A DNA stretch of 36,247 bases from Symbiodinium natans (lineage: Eukaryota > Sar > Dinophyceae > Suessiales > Symbiodiniaceae), in the NCBI GenBank assembly GCA_905221605.1, contig CAJNDS010001835.1, forward strand, positions 458,101-494,347, given 5' to 3'. The position numbers and the translations under genes were made by a program. Each line of letters opens with the position of its first letter. The stretch's first letter is position 1. Positions 8,831 to 18,944 of the stretch are shown here, one piece after another. Below the pieces are notes generated by a model. That model saw only the letters and a list, made by a program, of their open reading frames with translations. It did not search any database and was not told the DNA's origin.

Positions 8831-9686
8831 TGGCCCATCTGATATTGGAGGCTGTGAGGCCGGCTTTCTTGTTCATCAAGGTTCCACGTCGTGGTCACTC
8901 AATGTAGACACGTCTTTCCACCGCATTCGTTGGCGATGCCTTGCGTCATCTCCAAATGCTCCCGCACTTTTGTTGTGTAGCTTTTATGCACCGCACGTGG
9001 GTGTGCCGCTACCCGCAGGCGTCGATTTCTGGAGTAGGTTCCGTGCCTCCATTCAGGACGATCAGGACGCTTTGCGCCGTCACCCTCATGCAAATTTGGT
9101 GCTTGCAGGTGATTGCAACGTACATCTTGCGGAAGTTATGGGCCCCGAGCGTGAGAGGTTTAATGAAGCATAATGAACCCCAGCTTCGTGATTTGATACG
9201 CGCCCTTTGTCATGATTTTAGTCTTCGCATTGCCAGGCGTCTCTACGCATAGGTCCGGCTCATGCATTGACATTGTTCTTGTTTCACGTTCGCTTGATGT
9301 TGTTGACATTGTCGTGCATGATGGGGACACGTGCGGTTGTCAACGTGATTCGTGTCACCCGATTGTGGGAAGCGATCACAAACTCATCACCTTCAAAATT
9401 GCTGTGTCTCCGGAGGTGGGTGATGTTGTTCCTAAGCCCTGGCCGCGTGTGCGGAACTGGCATTCAGTCGTCCAAGATTTGCATCCGCAACTGTTGCAAT
9501 GGGCATCCAAGCTTGTGCATTTGCGTCAGGGTCAGCCCCTCCCCCTTCCTGAAAGGCGTGGCGCGCTGGACCTGCTGTATGCTGAATTTGTCGCTATGGT
9601 TTGGCAAGCCGCAGAACCCCACGCTTCTCGTCGTTCTGGTGGCAACCGGCGTCCGCAGCCGGATTGGTGGGATGACGCTTGCTACG
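8697..9686 (+). pseudogene. LINE APE-like (EEP) endonuclease region, frameshifted
   Basis: The enzyme class nicks target DNA to prime reverse transcription. In frame 0 (8697-9173) I see GFLVHQG, LLLCSFYAPHVGVP and LVLAGDCNVHL, which correspond to the SxYAP and GDxN signatures of the EEP fold. After a 10-base insertion at 9161-9170 the frame moves and NEPQLRDLI follows. After a further one-base shift near 9230, THRSGSCIDIVLVS and VGSDHKLI (the terminal SDH catalytic motif) follow at about 9248-9395. The expected N-terminal part with the catalytic Glu is not obvious, so the domain may be 5'-damaged. The region ends in WWDDACYEL at 9668-9693, where a 564-base insertion interrupts it. Confidence 0.85.
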
Positions 9687-10264
9687 AACTCCTGACACCA
9701 ACCGGATACGGACACGCCTTCTTGAGCAGCTTGCGGTTGCGATTGCGCGCGCCAATGGCAGAGCCGTGCGGCGTAGGAGAGGCGTCACAGGCACGTCGGC
9801 CTCCCACCTTGCCGCCCGTGCCGACCTCGCCGTCAGCCCGTGAGTGGGAGCGGCATGGGTGATTAGTTCTTGACTGGCTGGGGCTTGACGCCACGGTGCT
9901 GGGCTGGAAGCAGTTGTCAGCGGTACGTGTTCCTCGGTGTCTTATCAGCATCTCCTCCTTCCCCCCGTGGCCGAGCTAGCAGAGTTGTCCTGAAGGGACT
10001 TGCGTCGCTCCGGCCGACGCCTTGTGAGCCCCGACGGGCTTTGCTCGGGCAGGGTGGCCGGAGGCCCCAAGCTTGCTCCAGCTTTTGTTGAGCTCGGTTG
10101 GGGGGGTTTTTATTCCACGGGCCCCAAGGGACACGGTTTTCCCCCTCAACTGCTTTGCTTTTTCACCTTCTCACGTGGCTCCTCAGCCAATGGTTGTTAC
10201 TTCGTTCTGCAGGCCGGCACCTTGGCAGCGGCGCTTTCGCGTCGGTGTGGGAGTTGCAACTCCT
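9687..10264. mobile_element. 564-base insertion in LINE with 7-base target-site duplication
   Basis: AACTCCT occurs at 9687-9693 and again at 10258-10264. Dropping 9694-10264 joins the WWDDACYEL coding frame directly to LVARNAAWRQWRRE in the frame used downstream, so the host LINE is continuous across the site. The insert (9694-10257) begins GACACCAACCGG and ends GTGGGAGTTGC. I see no clear terminal inverted repeats, no poly-A and no recognisable gene. It has a G8 run followed by T5 near 10099 and short Pro/Arg-rich ORFs. It may be a SINE- or MITE-like non-autonomous element. Confidence 0.8.
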
Positions 10265-11056
10265 TGTTGCTCGCAATGCAGCTTGGCGACAGTGGCGACG
10301 TGAGCAGACGCCCAGTGCCCGTGAAACCTTTCGCCAGAAACGTCTGGAGTTTCATCATCTGGTTCGTCGCAGGAAATCGTCCTTTTGGTCTTCCTGGCTC
10401 AGTAGGCAAGAAGGTCTGTGACGCTCCAATCCGCGGTTGGCTGCTCGTAATGTGCGTGCGCAGATGGTTGGCTGCTCGTAATGTGCGTGCGCAGATGGGC
10501 CGGAGTCAGAGTGGCCTGCCGCGTTCGATGAGATCGGCGGGCCATCGATTGGAGGGTGACCAATGTCTCGCCGCATGGCGTGATCACTTTCGCAATGTGC
10601 CATCTGTTTGCGATGGCCGGCTCCGGGCTGACGTGCCAACTGATTCTGCTTCGGCTGTATCATCTTCAGACATCACGTCCCGTGCTGCGGTTCTGAGGCG
10701 GGATATGCCCTTTCTGTCCGGCCCTTTGGATTTCCCGCTTAGCGCTGCCGAACTGCAGCATGTTCTGTCTCAGCTTCCGTCTCATCGAGCCCCAGGCCCG
10801 GATGGACTGCCTTATGAGTTTTTTGCTGTCAAGGATGATGTCCTTTCTTCGGCTCTTTTGACTTTTTTTCGAATTGGTGCGTCATTGGGCAGTTGTCCCG
10901 TCGATTTGGCGTTCAGCCCGTGTGAGCCCGCTACACAAAAGCGGCGCTGCTGACGATTTCAATAATTATCGTCCCATCAGGCTTCTTTGTTGCAGCCTCA
11001 AAATCTTTGAGCGCTTGTTGCTGGCGCGGCTGCTTCCCAGGGTTGACCCACAACTC
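10258..11056 (+). pseudogene. LINE linker and N-terminal reverse transcriptase, frameshifted
   Basis: Starts LVARNAAWRQWRRE (frame 0) with the basic, aromatic segment FHHLVRRRKSSFWSSWLS typical of the endonuclease-RT linker. A 31-base tandem duplication (10435-10496) moves the frame by one base, and the DQCLAAWRDHF and APGPDGLPYEFF motifs (RT motif 0/1 region) follow in frame 1. A one-base shift at the T7 run 10863-10869 leads to frame 2, which carries SARVSPLHKSG and NNYRPI (RT motif 2) and KIFERLLLARL. It then runs into the 99-base insertion at 11061. Confidence 0.9.
10435..10496 (+). repeat. 31-base exact tandem duplication inside LINE
   Basis: GGTTGGCTGCTCG...GCAGAT occurs twice back to back (10435-10465, 10466-10496). 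A single copy gives continuous coding from frame 0 into frame 1; the duplication (31 = 3n+1) breaks it. Confidence 0.95.
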
Positions 11057-11164
11057 GATGGGTTTAGTCTGGTTCTGCGCGGCCCTCAGAAGTAGGAGCG
11101 CTTCCTTCTGTTTGGCATGCATTGTTTGTTGAGCTGCTTGCTGAGCCTCGCACGCTCGGCGATG
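11056..11164. mobile_element. 99-base insertion in RT domain with CGATG duplication
   Basis: CGATG at 11056-11060 recurs at 11160-11164. Without the insert and one duplicate, ...PQLD runs directly into ECQAGF, the conserved RT segment before motif A, so the insertion site is certain to the base. The insert (11061-11159) starts GGTTTAGTCTGGTTCTGCGC. Its first ~60 bases recur at 12969-13031 with few differences, so it is a member of a short dispersed family. Confidence 0.85.
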
Positions 11165-12809
11165 AGTGTCAAGCCGGGTTTCGCTGGGGGGCCGAGGAGC
11201 ACATTGGCGGAGACGCTCAGGCTGCATTCCAGGAAGCGTACCTTTTGTGCCTTCGTGGATGTACGCAAAGCTTTTGATGTTGCGTGGAGGGATGCGGTTT
11301 TAATTAGACTTGCGGAGACCGGTGTTGGTGGTTCGATGTGGTCGGATGTGGTCGGTACTTGCAGACCTCCTGAGTGAAACCACAGCTCGCGTCCGTGTGA
11401 ATGGTCAGACTTCGCAGCCTTGGACAGAAACGGCCGGGGTGCGTCAAGGGAGCGTCCTAGGTCCACTGCTCTTCAACATCTTGTTCAATGGCATTGCCGA
11501 TGCTGTGCGTGCAGTATGTCCGGGCGTTGCGTTGGGCCCTGGCCCGAGCGCCCCTCGCGTGACACTTCTTCTGTACGCTGATGATCTGGTAATCTTGGCA
11601 GATGATGCAGCGACCTTGCAACGTGCCTTAGATGCTATCGGCGACTGGGGTTCACGGTGGCGTTTCTCTTTTGGGATTGGTCCCGATAAAACAGCTGTGA
11701 TGGTTGTTGGGTCCAGGCTCCTGAACTTCCACTTTTCCGTGCAGGGTTGTGCCGTCCCGTGCGTGCCACACTACACCTACTTAGGTGTTACATTCGCAGC
11801 CTCTCGGAAATGGCGTAAACATGAGAGTCGGCTCATTGCTAAAGGTACTCGCCGCTTTTACCAGTTTCTGGGTTGGGCCGAGAATCGCCAGCTCCACACA
11901 GGATTCCGCAATGCTCTATTCCAAACGTATGTTTTGCCTTCCATGCTGTATGGCACTCAGTTCCTTGATTCAGCGGCGGCGATTGCTCGCTTGGACAAGG
12001 TCATGCGCCAGTGGGGGAGACGCTTGCTGCAATGGCCCAGCGGTGCACCGGGGGCGGCAGTCCTTGGTGAGCTTGGCTGGGCACCCTTTCTGTTTCAGGT
12101 TAAACGCCTGCAGTTTGGTTTCTTTGGCAGACTCTCTGCCACACGCACGCGCGACGTCCGCAGAGGCTTGGCAGCACGCGTCTTCAATTTTGCCCTGAGT
12201 CGACCAGGCTCTTGGGCATTTGAGACCGCCCAGGCCTTACATCAGGATGGGATTATGTCTCCGGGATCGTACGGGGTGTTCCCGGGGTCGGGTATTCGAC
12301 ATGTCTGGCAGTGGACTAGGCATCAGGTTGTGCAGACCTTGCAGCAACGTGCCCATGCAAGTTACCGCTCAGAGCTGCTGGCAGTACCTTCGCTGGCCAC
12401 TTATACTGTTTATCAGCCTCGACTGCATTGCCTTGTCAGCATACACTCCTCCAGGCTCCCCACCTCCGCAGTCCGAGAGTGGACCCTGGCCCGGTGTGGC
12501 CATCACCCATTTACGGATGGTAGGAGCGCCCGTCATTCGCACAGGACGGACACTCTGTGCCTTTGCGGTGACCAGTGCAACCTGCTTCACGCAATTCGAG
12601 CTTGTCCATTGCTGGCCTTGCAACGGCGCCACTGGCTCACTCGTCTGGGACTACAGCGCGTTCCCCAGTTTGGAGATGATGAGCTGCTTCGCTGGATCTT
12701 TGACTCCAGCTTGGTTCTGAACAATCGTTCATCTGTCAATGCTCATGTCCACTATGTGGCAGCCATCTGCCAGATTGCTCGCAACATGTTGGCGGGCTTG
12801 CAGCTATGA
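11165..12809 (+). pseudogene. LINE reverse transcriptase catalytic core and C-terminal region
   Basis: Polymerase copying element RNA into DNA. CQAGF lies in frame 1; a one-base shift in the G6 run 11186-11191 gives RSTLAETLRL and motif A FVDVRKAFD in frame 2. An exact 10-base tandem duplication (11336-11355) moves the frame again, and a single ORF in frame 0 then runs to the stop at 12807-12809. That last ORF (about 490 aa) carries motif B GVRQGSVLGPLLFN, motif C LLLYADDLVILA (Asp-Asp intact), a C-terminal helical region, and a CxC-x3-C-x3-H-x4-C motif (CLCGDQCNLLHAIRAC) typical of LINE 3' ends. Catalytic residues are all present; only the frame is broken. Confidence 0.95.
11336..11355 (+). 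repeat. 10-base exact tandem duplication inside RT
   Basis: ATGTGGTCGG occurs twice in tandem (11336-11345, 11346-11355). A single copy would join the two RT reading frames (GGSMW to SVLADLLSE). Confidence 0.92.
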
Positions 12810-12968
12810 GCGTAGTACTGGATTGTTCGGCGGCCAATGTGCCTGGCCGTTTGTAGTGTATATATGTACTGACCGTAAACGGTTGTTCGAGGACAGACTT
12901 TCTTGGGAACATAAGCTTTTCGCTGCCCTAAGCCCGTGAGCCAATTGAGCTTGCAGTCGCCCAGCGTG

Positions 12969-13031
12969 GGTTTGGTCTGGTTCTGCGCGGCCCTCAGAAG
13001 TAGGAGCTCTTCCTTCTGTTTTGGCATGCCT
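12969..13031 (+). repeat. Second copy of the short dispersed repeat found in the LINE
   Basis: GGTTTGGTCTGGTTCTGCGC... through TTGGCATGC matches 11061-11121 with about five differences, including one extra T. It lies about 160 bases after the LINE stop codon. I could not define its 3' end or a flanking duplication. Confidence 0.8.
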
Positions 13032-13545
13032 TCTTCTAAGCTTGAAGGCGATGATGCCGTTAAACTGTTACAAGCGAAGCTGTTGCAGACCTCGCTGTGG
13101 TCGGTGTCGCTTTGTTTGCACCGGGGTTCCGGATCTCTGAATTCGCGCACAGATCCCTGTGGCTCCTTGGCGGCCCGCAGGAAGTGACCGCAGCTTTTAC
13201 GAAGCGGTAGTGTGTTTTGTGCCTCAATCAATGCCACATGTGCTTCATACATGCCGCTTCGTGCAGCCGCAATTGAGCATCGAGGGTGAGTGCGTGTTTT
13301 CGCAGCGCCCAATGTATTAGCTAGCATGCAACAGTTAACCATTAAAACAAAACTACTGCCCTGCAATCATACATGTCGCATGTGATGACGTTTTGGTAAG
13401 CTCGGGACGGCCATACGATGACAAAAGTGTGAGAGCAAATGCACGGCATATCACGGCATATAGGTATGTAGCAACCACCCTGCTATGGCCTTGGCCGTGG
13501 CTGTGAGGCTTGCAGATGGGGAGGCCCGACGGGAAACCTTCACAT
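13032..13545. other. Non-coding, no recognised feature
   Basis: No ORF with a recognisable domain; small local repeat 'cacggcata' near 13441-13460. Confidence 0.4.
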
Positions 13546-13725
13546 GCGCATTGTGTGTGTGTGTGTGCACGTGCACGTGAGTGCGTGAGTGCGTGCATGT
13601 GTGCCCGTGCGTAAGCATGTGCGTGTAAGTGAAAGTGAGCATGTGCGTGTGCGTGATGTGGGCATGTGCTCGTGCACCTTCTTGTGCGTGTTTGCGCGTG
13701 TTCGTGTGCGTGCATGATAGGTCGT
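13546..13725. repeat. GT-rich simple-sequence tract
   Basis: Starts with a (GT)8-type run followed by many imperfect GTGCGTG/CATGTGCGTG units over about 170 bases. His/Thr/Cys-rich ORFs on the minus strand come from this tract. Confidence 0.85.
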
Positions 13726-14497
13726 TTCACGTGATGCATGATGGCTCTTGACTTTGAGCCATGAGCATGCAAGCGCTTGCATGCGGCAAACCAAACAAAA
13801 CAAATGTTGGACACACTCGGTCCGATGTCTTTAGCAACTAGCCACCCATGGCGCTTTCGAGCCATGGCATTGGTGATGTGGGGGCCAATTCCGATATCAT
13901 GCATGCGAATGCGCCCGAGGATGAAGGCACGAGTTGGATTTCTCGCAAGTATTGTGGAGAGGTCGCTGTTGTTTCCAAGGTCCAACGCTTAGGAAAAAAC
14001 GGTCGTCTTCACCGAAGCCAAAGACACCTCTGATCGTTGCAGAAAACTCAGGCAATGTACAGGCAGGGCGTTTCCATCCTGACGTGTGATGTTGCTTGGT
14101 TGTACGTTGTGAAAAGGTGCGAACTACGCCACAGGGCACGAAATTTAACCGCCTTCCAAAGCTCGGAGGCAGGGTTTTTATTTGATGATGTCATGACGTG
14201 GACTGGTGCTTGGCGTGACGAGGGCTTTCGTCAGACATACTGACACTCTATGGCGCGGCCCCCGGATGTGCGTCTGAAGATTTGCATGTTAGCATGAGCT
14301 TGCTCCGGCGACACAGGGAACACCAGATATCTTTTAGCAACTACAAGTAGTAGTCGAGGTGCATCAGCTGGATGCATATTGGTTTTTGTTTTTTTGGGCG
14401 TTTCTCGCATGCAGTTGGCTTTGGTGACCGGATAATGAGTGGATTTGTGTTGACATGCCGTGTGCATCGTGTCAGGATATGTGGCTTATTGCGTGTG
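13726..14497. other. Mostly non-coding
   Basis: Both strands have ORFs of 60-80 aa at 13800-14040 without recognisable domains. The minus-strand reading RNPTRAFILGRIRMHDIG at about 13900-13960 looks somewhat protein-like but has no family I know. Confidence 0.35.
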
Positions 14498-14533
14498 TGG
14501 TTGACATACTGGTTGACATATTGGTTGACATTT
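14498..14533 (+). repeat. Three 12-base units of TGGTTGACATAY
   Basis: TGGTTGACATAC, TGGTTGACATAT, TGGTTGACATTT in tandem, directly before a CCAG acceptor-like site. Confidence 0.85.
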
Positions 14534-14538
14534 TCCAG

Positions 14539-14646
14539 GAATGGCTCCGACGTGACATACCAGCGGGCAAGTTTGAGAAGATCGACAAAACGTTGATCGA
14601 CATTGACGACTTCTGTGTGCATGAGCTAGGCATTTGGGAACACTGA
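14539..14646 (+). CDS. Possible terminal exon, unknown protein
   Basis: A pyrimidine-containing stretch ending TTTTCCAG (14531-14538) is followed by a 35-codon open stretch beginning EWLRRDIPAGKFEKIDKT and ending HELGIWEH before TGA. Its amphipathic, charged make-up is more protein-like than surrounding sequence, and AG|G matches the acceptor pattern of the better genes here. I do not recognise a family, and upstream exons were not found. Confidence 0.25.
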   Translation, partial: EWLRRDIPAGKFEKIDKTLIDIDDFCVHELGIWEH

Positions 14647-14649
14647 CCC

Positions 14650-17600
14650 GGGTGACATGCGAATGGCACGTTTGCACGTTCCCAATGTCGTTTCAGCCCA
14701 GAGCTTGCAGCATCCTGTGTTTACAGCGTGTACAGGTTTGGTTTCGCAGGCCCATATCCGAAATGCCATCCTCGTTTTGGTCATCATGTGGTTCTTGAAC
14801 ATGGGATTGAACGATGGGTCAAGACGCTGGGCTGTGAGATGGGGGTCGACAAGATGGTACGGATTCGGCAGGGCTGCTGACAAGGAACTCGGATGTTTCG
14901 CGCGGCGGTCCATACCCACCTGGCCATCCCGAAAATCCGGTGATGTTGGCTGCACTGAGGATGATTGTGCGACGTGCATGTGATTCACTTGTTTCTTCAT
15001 TTCATTTTATTTCCACGAAGCATCAGCCAAGGAGTGGCTATCCAAGTCCACCGTTCTTCTGAAACAGGCCCCGGGAAACAAATTCGGAGAGCCCCATGGC
15101 GACCAAATGTCGCGGAAAAACAATCTAAACTGTCATGATTGATGACTCCGGGAGTCCTGTTGGCTTGAGTGGTCCCGTCGCATGTCCCAAGCAGTGAGGT
15201 TCCAATCCCACGTGCACTTAGTTCTGCTTCCGGCGTTGTGCGTGCATCTTGCTGCATTGGGTCGTGTTTTAGGGCAAGAGCGTTTGACCCCAAAAGCTTG
15301 CTTTGCTGCGCACCATTACCTTGTGCGGTTTCCAAGGATGCTGGCGTCGAAACAAAGCGTATGGTTTTACATCCATGAGCAGCCATCACGTGCGGTTACA
15401 CCCGTGGTCGAGCAGCAGGCCGAATGTTTCTCACGATAAGCTTGTATGCACCAGAGGAATCATGCTGGCTGCGGGGCTTGTGGAGGACGCGTTCTGGTTT
15501 CCTATCCTTGGTTCAGGCTGGGGTGATTTGCAGAACGCACCTCACTTGCTGTTCCAGCTTGGAAAGTGCAACTGACTGGGCAGGAGTATTGTTCGGCTTA
15601 TTTGCAATTGTGAAACTTTTGGGCGGCTTGGTTGCAAGGGTACCTGTTTCTTTTCCTTGGTGGGAGCGCAACGAGTGACTCCTGATCACTTTTGTTTCGG
15701 TCTTGGCGGGGTTTTGGGGTGGTTTGGTTTGGGGGGGGTTTAAATTACGACCAGAACGACACAGTAATAAGGTCATGATTGGCTGAAGCAAGCAATCGCC
15801 ATCATCATGGTGTGTGTTTGTGCACTCGGCGTGGCGTCGAACATCGATGCCATTGGGCACCTTGTCGGAAAGAATCACAGCCCCTGAGCTGCAAAAAACT
15901 GCAGGTCCGATTTGGCTTGGCCCCAATGCCAGTACCATGTCAGCCTGACGTTCCTAGGTGCTGCCACGCTTGTGTCGATGAACGTGGAGGCTGTGTCGAT
16001 GAAATTGGAGGCAGCTGCCACCATTGGCGAAAGGGTGAGACATGAAAGAGCATAGCAGCATCTTCTTCCTGCAGACGGATTTCTGCAGGTGTCGCTGGTG
16101 GATGTGCTTGGTGCGGTGGTGGCATTGACCCTTGCAGTAACATACGTGCCTGGCGTTTAATGGAAGCACCACTTTTCATGGTACCTGTGCGCTTGCGCCA
16201 GTTCTTGTGTGTAGCCGCTCAGATGTCAACGGGACATTGGATCGTGAACAATGTCCTCGGATTCTCTTTCTGCTTGCTTGGCATCAGGCTCCCTATCAGT
16301 TTCGTCAAGTGGCGGAAAGTAAGACAGCAAGACTTTTGGGGCAAGGTCGCTCAATTTGTCCAGCTACAGCACTGGTGTTGTGCTATTGGGCGGCCTTTTC
16401 GTGTATGACGTGCGTTTAAGCTGCATTTGGATCTGCTTGACATGTCTTGAAGATGTTCAAGGGTAAGCGCCCATTTGTGCAACATGAGGTTTTGGGTTTT
16501 TTTCAGCGAGCCGATTTTTGGATCGAACGTAATGGTCTCAGTGGCGAAGGGGATTGAGGCTGGACACGGCCTGCTCCTGTTCGGAGGGCAACTCTTGGGT
16601 TTCTCTTTGTTATTGCTGACTTCTTCTACCGCCTCCTGTCTGTATGCTTTTCGATTTGTTTTGCTTTGCTCTAGTTTTCCTTCATTTTCATGTTGGATTT
16701 CGTTGGTATTGTTGCTTGCTTATGTTTGCCACTTTACTATACCTTGCTTTTTGTTGTGTTGTATGCTTATGCTGCCTTGGTTCCGTTTTGATTTTATTGC
16801 GATTAGATTGATTGTCAATTGCTACTCCTTCTTTGCCACCAGCTGCTTCTTGACGTTTCCTTATCGGGTCCCGGGCCTCAGAAATTACTTTTTAGGTTTC
16901 GGGCCTTCCGTTCGGGTTTCCTGGCACGTGGGCACGCGGGTCCACGGAATCGGCTTGCAGGACTGAGCAGCACAACCGCTTCACTGGTTTTGGGTTGCAC
17001 TGTGTTTAACTGTGCCACGGCCTCTAGATTTCCCGGGTTTTTTGGGTTGGGGAGGCGGGGGAGAGGGGATAATAATAACGACCATGCCCAAAGCACCGCT
17101 ATCTTTAGATGTTTGCCGCGCTGTACATACTGCACAAGGATGTGGAACAAGACGTCCAGAATACTAGTGTTTGAAGCTCCCGTACAACAAACTGCACAAG
17201 GATTTTTCATGTTTCTGGGACATGGCAAGCCCCAATGGACCGACGCCGTGTCACAGTTCGAAGCATTACAAACTGCCTGTTTCAGCAATCTGGAACCCTT
17301 TTGCGGTGCCTGAGGTGCGGGCACCTAGTAACTAGTTGGGAGTGGTTAGTGGCTCATTGCTACGGGTTAGGGGATAGTCGTTAGTAGCTGCTGGCAGTAG
17401 TTAGTAGTTAGTAGGTCGTAGTTGTACCACTGGGCGCGTGGTCCATCTACCAGCTACATATTGCTAGTTGGCAATAAGTACAAAAAAGGCCAACAAACAT
17501 GTCCACGATGTTGGCAACTGCATGCCGAGGGACACAGAAGTGCTTTGGTGAGGCCCCAATAAAACTGTTGCTTCCGCGAGACTATGGTGGATGTGGTGAC

Positions 17601-18785
17601 CTGCAGCCTTTTGGCAGATGTTGGATCCCACACAGATCCCACGGAAGCTACAATTGAGCTTCTAATGCTGATCCGACTCGCGTCCGTTTGCCCTTGTGCT
17701 TGATGTGTTTCGATTCCTGCTGCCTTGTGTGGGCATCCGACATCCGGCATCGGCGGAATTAGGTTCAACATGCTGGGCCTCGGAGACATTGCAGTCCCGG
17801 GGTTATTCATGGCCTTCTTGGCGAAGTGGGATGCAGTGCCACGGCTGGGAAACTGTTGCTGGCGTCCTCCCTTGCAGCCTCCACGACAAAGCGAAATTTT
17901 AGCTGCCACGCCCAATGCCTTCCAAAGCAAAGTTAGTATCAAGTTGGAGATATTTAGCATGTCCGTCAGCAGACAGTCCATTGTTTCGGCTTGCACGGCC
18001 GATGCTTAAGGTCAGAATGGCAGATGGTTTCAGCAGTAACTTCATCTACCTGAGATCTGCGCTGTTCGCATACGTCCTGAGCCTGATCACGACGAAGACG
18101 GTGATGATGGCTTTTCAGCATGCACAGCCAGCTCTCCTGTATATTTGCCCGTATTTGATCATAGCGTCTGTGTGCACTGCGCTGGCACGTCGACCCCTTA
18201 GCAGCCTAGCATGTGCGGAGCATGTGGAAAGTGTGGAGCAGTGCACAATTGGCAAGCCCTGTCTGGGTTTGCCAAAACGCACCTGAGGTGGTGAGCTTGC
18301 TGATCTGATGGGCTTCACAATTTCCGAAAGGGTGGAGGTGGATACGCGATCCGAGTTCAGAGGCCAGTCGCTTCAGGCGTCTACATCGTCTGAACCCGAG
18401 GTTGAGCGGAAGAACAGGGCTGATTAACGGCAGGGAAAAAGGCTTTTGCACCTGGTCTTCGCCATAGTAAAAGAGTTTCTGAAAGTGGGAGCCAAACCCT
18501 TCAGTCTCTAACATCTCCTGATCGTCAGGAAGAGAGCGCTGGACGGCTTCGGTGGCCTGGTGCTGGAGGCTTCGGGGCTGTCGGCCTTTGCACCAGTGAG
18601 TATGCGCGTGCAGGTGATTTTGTGCAATGCCTGGGTTAGGGGTGGGGCTTCGGGTCCAGGGGTTTTGAACCGATAGCGGCTCGTCTTCTGACCGCCTTAA
18701 ACCCTGTGTGCACCCATTCCGCGTGGTCATGCCTGTTCCTGTTCTCTCTCCGAATCAGCAGCGAACCAACATCAGGCAACATCTT
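14650..18785. other. Long stretch with no supported gene
   Basis: No recognisable protein domain or RNA gene. Features seen: a T-rich tract on + at 16590-16870 that yields an artificial hydrophobic ORF (16475-16966); a small GTTAGTAG-type repeat cluster at 17330-17425; a short ORF at 18308-18424 (MGFTISERVEVDTRSEF...) with protein-like composition but no family; and a minus-strand ORF of 174 aa (18206-18730) without support. Confidence 0.4.
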
Positions 18786-18810
18786 ACGAGCCAGCATGAG
18801 AGCAAATCGT

Positions 18811-18914
18811 GCAATTCCGTGTCAATGGCTGTCAATTGGGTTAAACACCTGACCGCATGAGCAATTCCATGTCAATGGCTGTCATTGGGGTAAAACAACT
18901 GACCGCATGAGCAA
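18811..18914 (+). repeat. 50-base tandem repeat upstream of ankyrin gene
   Basis: Two units starting GCAATTCC(G/A)TGTCAATGG at 18811 and 18861 and ending CTGACCGCATGA. A third partial start (GCAAC) follows at 18911. The array lies 30-130 bases before the ankyrin start codon, so it could carry promoter or 5'-UTR sequence; that is only positional inference. Confidence 0.85.
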
Positions 18915-18944
18915 CATTCGAAAGCAGCACGCCATTCTTTTGCC

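Larger units (their letters stand above)
7400..12815 (+). mobile_element. Non-LTR retrotransposon (LINE), APE-endonuclease type, decayed
   Basis: In order on + : a RING-CH-like zinc-finger ORF (7430-7829), a Cys-rich ORF (7854-8198), an unrecognised segment (8340-8830), an APE/EEP-type endonuclease (8697-9430), a linker, a reverse transcriptase with APGPDG, NYRPI, FVDVRKAFD, GVRQGSVLGPLLFN and YADD motifs (about 10780-11640), and a C-terminal Cys/His motif. The coding frame changes at several places, so it is an inactive copy. Two insertions with target-site duplications (9694-10257, 11061-11159) and three short tandem duplications account for five of the frame changes. The exact 5' and 3' ends are not visible; no poly-A tail or flanking duplication was identified. 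Confidence 0.92.

Noticed and set aside
13353-13985. 210-aa minus ORF rich in His/Thr/Ala
   Set aside because: Half of it is the GT-rich tract; the rest has no recognisable family.
15155-15215. tRNA-like A box (TGGCTTGAGTGG) and B box (GGTTCCAATCC)
   Set aside because: No acceptor stem pairs across the expected ends and the T stem has a mismatch; at most a chance or decayed tRNA-derived sequence.
16475-16966. Hydrophobic 163-aa ORF resembling a membrane protein
   Set aside because: Its Phe/Leu/Cys richness comes from a T-rich tract; there is no conserved pattern and no plausible start context.
18206-18730. 174-aa minus ORF
   Set aside because: No domain, and opposite to the direction of all supported genes.
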